The notes under the pieces: generated by a model
Told to the model about the DNA's origin: nothing
The model's database searches: none
What the model saw: only the letters and a program-made list of their open reading frames with translations
Source: Branchiostoma lanceolatum
Taxonomy: Eukaryota; Chordata; Leptocardii; Amphioxiformes; Branchiostomatidae
NCBI RefSeq assembly: GCF_035083965.1
Contig: NC_089722.1
Coordinates: 33,465,958 to 33,529,957, forward strand
Length of the DNA stretch: 64,000 bases
Reading direction: 5' to 3'
Shown here: positions 56,511-64,000 of the stretch, piece by piece
Layout of the letters: each line of letters starts with the position of its first letter
How positions within the stretch are numbered: the first letter of the stretch is position 1
Program-made: the position numbers and the translations under genes

Positions 56511-57437
56511 CCGCGACCTGATTCTAACCGTTCCTCGGTAGAATTTTCTGCCCTACGCGCTGACCTGCGTTCCTCGACAGCGGCACAGTCCCCTGTCCCC
56601 CACGCTAATACAGTGGACGATCCCAGATGGGTCAAGGGTCACTCGTGTTGTGAATGTGTGGTGAACGCCAGGTCGTGTTTTTCAGTGCTTCGTTCTGACT
56701 ATCACCGTCTCTAAAAATACGTGCGTACAAACTAAAAGGAAGCCCTGATTGTCAATATCAACTACAATATCAACTACAATCGACGGACAATTGGCGTTAG
56801 ATATTCCTTTTTGCCCCTCCCGTGTCAGTAGATCGACTGAAAGGATGATATAGTGGGCGTTGACCCCTCTAGAAATCTGCCTGTCGTGGACTCAACATTG
56901 CTACCAGCACACACACACACGTTCACCACAAAACAATGTTGTGTAATATGCACATTAGATATTGGCCATAAAATTCATTGACAGAAACATACGGTCGATA
57001 ATACAAAAGATATTCTTGTTCAGTCACGGAAAAATCCTGTTATAGCCCCAGCCATGAATGAAATCGAATGTTATAGAAATGCTATCTGTTACTAGTAGTC
57101 TGTGTTGTCCATGTATGAACTTTCATCAAATAACTCGACCATGCGATATGCTGAAAGGACTAAAAAAAACCGTGGCCAACTTGAACTTTTGCCACCGTAG
57201 GAAGTTGTCCTGCGAGACAGGTCCGTTTATTTCAGGTTCAGAATCTGAAATAACACAGAAACAAAATGCAAGCTATAGTATAACGTTATATAAAAGGAGA
57301 GCTAGCTGAGGAAGAGAAGGATGCGTACCGATCCCGTCAAGTACACCGCCAACTCATATGATATATATACTATAGTCCGTAGCACTGACAGTGTCAGGTT
57401 TGAGTACGAAGCAGAAACACTGTCACAAAAATCGTAT

Positions 57438-57660
57438 ATATGTTTTTAAAAAGGGACATGTTTTTTTATAAGGGGGCAAATTAAATCCACATATGTTTTG
57501 AAAATAGGGCCGTTTTTTTAAAGGGGGCAAATTAAATCCACATATGTTTTGAAAATGGCACATGTTTTTAAAAAGGGGGCAAATTAAATCCACATATGTT
57601 TTGAAAATGGGACATGTTTTTAAAAATTAAATCCACATATGTTTTGAAAATAGGACATGG
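57438..57660 (+). repeat. ~51-bp repeat, ATTAAATCCACATATG
   Basis: Four copies of AAATTAAATCCACATATG followed by TTTTGAAAAT, spaced about 51, 52 and 44 bp. Mirrored at 61564-61795. Confidence 0.85.
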
Positions 57661-57880
57661 TTTTTCTTATGGGTCATATCTTTTAAAACAATATGCATCT
57701 TAAAAATAACCAAAATGAGAATATGAGACGAAAAAAAAACATACACCATTTTCATTTTGTACCGTGTATAAGTTTATTCCCCAATCCAGGAAACCCACCG
57801 GTTTGCAAAGTGGTGCTTTCAAAATGGTCTATCGTTTCCGATTTACCCCCCATTTTGATAGTGGTGCTTTCCAGTTACGC

Positions 57881-57994
57881 CGATTTAAAACTGCTCGATT
57901 TAAAACTGGTCGATTTAAAACTGGTCGATTTAAAACTGGTCGATTTAAAACTGGTCGATTTAAAACTGGTCGATTTAAAACTGGTCGATTTCAA
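57881..57994 (+). repeat. 15-bp minisatellite CGATTTAAAACTGGT, 7 copies
   Basis: Seven tandem copies here against four in the right arm (61275-61346), the clearest copy-number difference between otherwise near-identical arms. Confidence 0.95.
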
Positions 57995-58163
57995 ACTCCA
58001 AACGGAAATGAAATGACGTAAGTCGGAAATGACGTAAGTCGACGCTCATCGCCAGAGAAGCCACCAAGTATCGGTGATCGCTGTTTACGTCCTTGTTTTC
58101 ACCGTCTTGTACGCGTTTTCTGATCAGCTACGTGTCCCCAGGATATACCAGGTTTGTGTTGAC

Positions 58164-61109
58164 TTTTTCACGTTGTAATAATTTTAGAGTTGCATGTTTA
58201 ATCGGTACTTTATAGAATGTAAATCGTAATGCAGCCGTATCGTTTGGAAGATTACAAAACTACGCAAATTGCGTGCCGAGCTAGCTATCGAGGAACTCTT
58301 CACTTTACGTTCTAACAACTTGAGACGATCAATGATATGATATGTGGTTCAATTTTCGTTGATATGAATTGTTAAAATGTACAAACTTGCGATAGTTTTG
58401 CTCCGTAGTCAGTGAGGGGAATGGGGAGGGGGGCGAACGGCCGGCGCAACCATGTGCAAGTTCGGACACGATTTTTGTAGTCTGATACGAACCCAGGAAG
58501 CCAGAAAAATAAATTTGTGTTTCTTATTCTGTTTGTTAAGAGACCTTAGCGAGTATAAATTTGTATGATCGTGCATTAGTTTGAAAGGAATATCTATCCA
58601 GATTCCAGACGAAGATTAAAATTACTTGTCCTTGCTGGCTGGCATGTTTTTCTCAGGTTTGTAAAAATGTGCATAGCGTGTAAATTTACCACGTATTATT
58701 CATAGTTTTTTAGACATTTTGAATAACTTACCTTGTTGCCACTGGGAATTGTTGTTATGTCCATTTGAACGCATTTTCCTTGTTTCTTACTAATAGTATG
58801 CTCCAGAGGATCGGCACTGTAGGGATTTTCCCAGCCCTTGCTGCATATACACAGCACCTATGAGTGCTATGACCATACAATGTAGCTGTTGATGCATCAT
58901 GCTGTCTACACAAGGATGAATGTCATGCATATGCACATGCATGTGTCAAAGTCTTTCAACCAACGGTTGAACCAAGGATATGTATATAAATTATAATGTA
59001 TTTGAAACAACACACATTGACAGTTTAGTGCTTTCTGAAGCAATGAAAACATGTTGATTTTCATCCCTGCTGGATACAAGTATCTGTAAGCACATTGAAG
59101 TATGTGTTCTTATTCAATATGCGTACCTGATATACCTGGTGCTTTATAATATTGTAGATAATTAAGTTTGATGTGAACAAAATTTTTGTATTTGCAAATG
59201 ATTGTAGAATATTTTGTAAGTGTTGGATTCCTCAGGGTAATTGAATTGAATGAATAGCTAGTACATGTAAATGAAAATTGATCCATTTCATGTAATGTTT
59301 CACAACACTCAGTCTCTTTATAAGAAGCTATGATTCTTCAATCTAGTTGTATCTATGCAGATGATGTCATTGTTTAGAAAATATGAGCATGATGGTGTAG
59401 CCTAGAATGTCCTTTGTTGCCTGTATCATACTTATTCCGACCAGTGATATTGAATGAATCATGAGTAAATGATAAAGGTGTGATCTCTGTGTGTGTTCTC
59501 TGAACTTGATCTAATTATGTACTAATACATGTAGTGGGATGTTGTGTAGAGGTTCTCATGTATTTTTACTGTACGGACAAGCATGGTCTGTATGTCCTAA
59601 TTGACGGAAAAAAAAATCACATGCAGATTGTACATTTTGTAGATTGTTCAATATTCATCCTTTGTCAGATGGCAAGGGTTTCTCCCCAAGTTCCTTTCTT
59701 ACCTATTCTTATTATACTTATTCTTATTCAAAAATTCACCACTTTGTGTTTCAATATACATGTACGCTTTGGTCACTTTCAGTTTGTGACAGACTGTACA
59801 TGTACATCCATCATTGTAGTATATGAATAGACCTTGGAGTGTATTTTCCATTCCCATTGAAGATGAAGATTGTGCTTTGTGAAGAATGCTGCTGTACCTT
59901 CAATGTACTGTGCAATGCAATGTACTAGTAGAGTAAAAGTTATCATCAATATGTAAGAAGAACTTGGGGGATTTCCCATGTGTCTCATATCAGTCGGACT
60001 GAGGCATGAAGTTGCAGGAAATGGATTTTTAATAATAATTACACTATAATAGTTAACATATTCTACGCAAAAGGCTACAACACTAATAGTATTTTTCTTG
60101 TGCAATAAAAACCTTACTTGTATAAGAAAACCGTGGTTTCTTACATGCCTAAAGTTGAATCTTAGACAAGGCAATGATGTGAGGCTAAAATTGAAGGAAA
60201 CATATTTGTGTTATCTTGTCAAAATACAGTAGTCAACACATCCTAGAAAGAACTACTGAAGTCAAACGCAGGGGTTGGAGGGGGAAGTTCCGAACACCAA
60301 ACGTATGGTACATACCTTTATACTTATACTAGTTACAGTGTTCACTATCATGTATACACCTACTGAAATTGCATTGAAAAATTTGAATGTCTTCAGTTAC
60401 ACAAAAACAGTTAACATGTCCATGGAAGGTTGAAGCTGCTCCACAGACTTGTAGAATTTCGCTCCGAGTCAACAGTTCTTAGTGGCATCTGACTCCAGTC
60501 CTTGACTCGCAGATATGGCCCAGCCACTTTATTGCTGGCGTCCATAAAACTAGCAAAGAACAAAAAAAATACTAGTATACACATATATTGACGAGCAACA
60601 GTGAAAGCTGATGAATAAATAAAATGTAACTAAATCGAAATGTTTTCATGTGCAAACTGGGATCAAATTATGTAGCATGTGTTCATGTTTGCCACGTTCA
60701 TTACACAATTCTTTTCTCTCAAGAAATAGCCATACTGTTATCCTTAGATCATACACACAAATATTATAACATAATAAATCACAGCAACAAGGCATACACA
60801 TACGAGGCTCAACCTTTCTACCATTCTTCTTTGTATATGTTTGAAGTTTCCCGTAAGAATGGCCAACTATCCCGGAAAGCAACACCGTTTCACCAGAAGG
60901 TCTAGATGTGTAGATGTGTCCATTATGTAAGCACATGCACACAGATAAAACATTATTACTAGTAACAAATGGTGGTGAATACGCGTGGTGAACATGTATT
61001 CGTACGAGTTCATGCCCCCCTCCCCCATCTGGCGTCATTACAAAACACGCATTTCCAGTCGAATTTAATCATATTTATGAAACAAACAAGACTTTATATA
61101 GTCTGAATT
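58164..61109. other. Spacer of the inverted duplication, no gene recognised
   Basis: AT-rich and apparently single-copy in the window. ORFs are short and without family features (such as 59534-59830 and 60646-61038). No terminal structure or transposase is seen. Confidence 0.5.
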
Positions 61110-62307
61110 CAACGCAAACCTGGTATATCCTGGGGACACGTAGCTGATCAGAAAACGCGTACAAGACGGTGAAAACAAGGACGTAAACAGCGATCACCGA
61201 TACTTGGTGGCTTCTCTGGCGATGAGCGTCGACTTACGTCATTTCCGACTTACGTCATTTCATTTCCGTTTGGAGTTTGAAATCGACCAGTTTTAAATCG
61301 ACCAGTTTTAAATCGACCAGTTTTAAATCGACCAGTTTTAAATCGGCGTAACTGGAAAGCACCACTATCAAAATGGGGGGTAAATCGGAAACGATAGACC
61401 ATTTTGAAAGCACCACTTTGCAAACCGGTGGGTTTCCTGGATTGGGGAATAAACTTATACACGGTACAAAATGAAAATGGTGTATGTTTTTTTTTCGTCT
61501 CATATTCTCATTTTGGTTATTTTTAAGATGCATATTGTTTTAAAAGATATGACCCATAAGAAAAACCATGTCCTATTTTCAAAACATATGTGGATTTAAT
61601 TTTTAAAAACATGTCCCATTTTCAAAACATATGTGGATTTAATTTGCCCCCTTTTTAAAAACATGTGCCATTTTCAAAACATATGTGGATTTAATTTGCC
61701 CCCTTTAAAAAAACGGCCCTATTTTCAAAACATATGTGGATTTAATTTGCCCCCTTATAAAAAAAACATGTCCCTTTTTAAAAACATATATACGATTTTT
61801 GTGACAGTGTTTTTGCTTCGTATTTGAGGTCTCTTGAACTTTAATATCATAATTTAAACAGAGCCAAGCCGGTTTTATTGCTGTCACGGTTGTTGCAACA
61901 ACAGCAAATATGCCTATGACACACGGCGACGAAAGTTTATATTTTCGCAGTTCACATTCGACACGCGTGACCCTTGACCCATCTGGGACCGTCCACTGTA
62001 TTAGCGTGGGGGACAGGGGACTGTGCCGCTGTCGAGGAACGCAGGGCAGCGCGCGCGTTGGGTAGAAAATTCTGCCGAGGACCGGTTAGAATCAGGTCGC
62101 GGTGCGTAAAGAAAATTGTACCGCGGACCGGTTGGAATCATGCCTCGGAGCGGTTGGAATTATGCCTCGGACTGGTTGGAAATGCCTCGGACCGGTTGGA
62201 ATCATACCTCGGAGCGGTTGGAATTATGCCTCGGAGCGTTTGGAATCATGCCTCGGACCGGCAAGAATTGAGTTGGGGAAGCTGTGTAGCACTGTCGTTT
62301 TGGTCTT
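61110..62307 (-). repeat. Large inverted duplication, right arm
   Basis: This is the reverse complement of the left arm, from CAACGCAAACCTGG inside to TGGTCTT outside. It carries the same internal minisatellites in mirror order and four rather than seven 15-bp copies. It has a private segment at about 61850-61972. Confidence 0.93.
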
Positions 62308-62629
62308 AAAGTGTCAGGAACTTTAGTCTCCCGTCGACCAAACGTGCGGTGACACGAATGCTTCTACCAAGGCGCAACCAAAGAAATAAATGTTTAGTGT
62401 AGAAATAAATGTTTAGTGTACAAACAAATAAAAACATTTTCCTACATGTATTTGTTATGGTCGCCAGGTCTTACAAACACCATGAGCACCGCATGAAAAT
62501 GGTGACACCAGCCACGGTGCCACTTCTTAGTGTTCGGTAGTCTCTAACGGGACTGCAGCAGGACTCTACGAGCACTGACCTCCATGGAAGGTTCGTAGAG
62601 GAGCTCTAGGGAGTTCCTTCATAGGCTAT

Positions 62630-63640
62630 GGATTATGGATTAAGGAGAAGTGAACAATGTATTGCATTCATTGTGCGTGGGGCCGCCAAGTTGTGTTTAT
62701 CTTTCGGTAAAGCCCTCCATGGAGGACTGATTTTTTTCAAGGTGACGTGAACCATGTATTGCATTCATTGTGCGTGGAGCCGCCAAGTCCTGTTTATCGT
62801 TCTGTAAAGCCCCTCCATGGAGGAGTAATTTCTATTAGTTTCAAGCTGACGTAAAACAAAAGGTATACACATTTTCTTGAGGGTGACGAAAACCATGCGT
62901 CTGCATTCATTGTGCGTGGAGCGAGCATGATGAAGCCCGTTATTGTTTACCAGAACGTATATACATGTACATGCGGAGTATTTGTTTTTTCTTGAGTGTG
63001 ACGTCAACCATGAGTCTGCATTCATTGTGCGTAGAGCCAGCTCTACGGAGCTGGAAAAATTGCCGAAGGCTTGTATCAATAGCTCCATGGAGCTAGCTCT
63101 ATAGAGCTAAAAGGGATACAAACTTTCTTGAGGGAGACGTGAACTATGAGTCTGCACTCATTGTGCGTGGAGCCAGCTCTATGAAACTTGTTTATCGTTA
63201 ACCAGAGCGTATATCCATGGTGGAGTATTAAAAAACATTGTGGTGACGCGAACCATAAGTATGCATTCAAAGTGCGTAGAGCCAACTCTACGAAGCTGGA
63301 AAAAGAGCCAGCTCTACGAAGCTGGAAAAAGCTGCCGTGGATTGGACTAATAGCTCCATGGAGCTAGCTCTTTAGGGTGACGTGAACCATGTGTCTACAT
63401 TCATTGTGCTAGAGCCAGCTCTATGAAGCTTGATTTTTTTTAGTTAGATTTTTTTTCAAGGTGACGTGAACCATGCATATGTATTTTTCTTGAAGGTGAC
63501 GTGAACCATATAAATGCATTCAGATAGCGTATAGCTAGCTCCATGGAGGCGGAAAAAAATTGCCGCAGGGCTGTACTAATCGGCTCCATGGAGCTAGCTC
63601 CATGGAGCTGGCTCCATGGAGCCGATTAGTACAGACCCTT
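62630..63640 (-). repeat. Diverged, inverted relative of the 126-bp array
   Basis: About eight irregular copies (97-143 bp apart) carry, on the - strand, GGCTC(C/T)ACGCACAATGAATG followed by ATGGTT(C/G)ACGTCA and AAGAAAA. This parallels GGCTCTACGCACTTTCAA...ATGGTTAACGTCACC...AAGAAAA of the 126-bp array. Copies are separated by AGCTCCATGGAGCT palindromes. Confidence 0.75.
63573..63632. repeat. 60-bp near-perfect palindrome of CTCCATGGAG units
   Basis: It runs from GTACTAATCGGCTCCATGG to CCATGGAGCCGATTAGTAC around AGCTCCATGGAGCT, with one asymmetric base per arm. It closes the array on the right, just as the related palindrome at 45491-45527 lies beside the other array. Confidence 0.85.
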
Positions 63641-64000
63641 CTCAAGATAACTGTGTCTAGCGGAGAATCTGAACTACGCTCTAATTTCTTGAGAACCAAA
63701 CAAGGCCACAGACTTCAATTCACTACCTGGCCGTTTATTGACTTGCAGTCCTTTCCAACAGAACGGTTAAAAAGTACGTCCAAAACAACCAATACAAACG
63801 CGACATACATTGTATCAAGATCAATGTATTCCTACAACCCAATCCATGCCAACTAGAGTAGATTTCACAAAAGGTCATCATAATCACAATGCAATCTTAC
63901 ATTCTTAGAACCCTTGTAGCGCGGCACCCTAATCTCCAAACAGATCTACGCCGGCCGCGAAAACCGTATATGCTAGCCAGAGAAGGTCCAGTCAGCCAGA
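63641..64000. other. Gene-free window end
   Basis: Nothing recognisable between the palindrome and the window edge. Confidence 0.4.

Larger units (their letters stand above)
56306..58163 (+). repeat. Large inverted duplication, left arm
   Basis: The reverse complement of this arm is found at 61110-62307. The outer ~220 bp look identical between arms by eye. The left arm is longer because about 735 bp (56640-57375) stand where the right arm has about 123 unrelated bp. It contains a 22-bp repeat (56352-56510), a ~51-bp repeat (57438-57660) and a 15-bp repeat (57881-57994, seven copies). Confidence 0.93.

Noticed and set aside
57693..58021. DLKLV / RFKTG repeat proteins
   Set aside because: They come from the 15-bp minisatellite; copy number differs between the two arms and no gene context exists.

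Overview
The window looks like intergenic DNA, dense in transposons and satellites, from a marine invertebrate animal. The mix of CR1-type LINEs with an SGNH-esterase ORF1, a Penelope-like element, Ty3/gypsy, piggyBac-like and Helitron-like non-autonomous elements and many mini/satellites fits a lancelet (Branchiostoma-like) genome best. That assignment is inference: no host gene was recognised that would fix it. There is no sign of prokaryotic gene organisation.

The left half (1-32613) is a direct tandem duplication of a native segment of roughly 8 kb: unit 1 (1-14069), unit 2 (14070-23388) and a partial unit 3 (23389-32613). Each unit acquired different insertions after duplication, and the other units supply the empty sites. 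Unit 1 carries a 5'-truncated CR1-like LINE (5971-12222, + strand), itself split by a second LINE on the - strand (8576-11291) with a 13-bp target duplication. Unit 2 carries a 1.33-kb TTAA-flanked piggyBac-type MITE (21604-22930). Unit 3 carries two Helitron-like insertions (23810-26669 and 28217-30671). Both begin CTAG, sit exactly between A and T and make no target duplication. The first contains a Penelope-like GIY-YIG fragment between 306-bp inverted repeats; the second contains CpG-rich sequence with two exon-like ORFs. The native unit holds a degenerate 5S rRNA-like sequence, pyrimidine tracts and ~100-bp and ~120-bp tandem arrays, but no recognisable gene.

From 32.6 to 47 kb: diverged inverted and tandem copies of a Helitron-like module; a candidate three-exon gene (34050-36601, 269 aa, all phases consistent, poly(A) signal at 36926); a third, frameshifted LINE on the - strand (37444-38945); a ~20-bp-periodic array of TACG(T/A)CGTA quasi-palindromes; a 45-bp minisatellite split by an 878-bp MITE; TA and CA microsatellites; and a 126-bp (42-codon) tandem array.

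From 47 to 64 kb: an internally deleted Ty3/gypsy element (LTR, PBS, gag start fused to the integrase end); a ~3.9-kb, 113-bp satellite that is homogeneous at its right end and decayed at its left; a candidate two-exon ORF on the - strand (54090-53474); a second copy of the 126-bp-array element; a large inverted duplication (56306-58163 versus 61110-62307) around a 2.9-kb AT-rich spacer; and, at the right edge, a diverged inverted relative of the 126-bp array ending in a 60-bp palindrome. Apart from the two tentative spliced ORFs, every coding signal recognised is transposon-derived and disabled.
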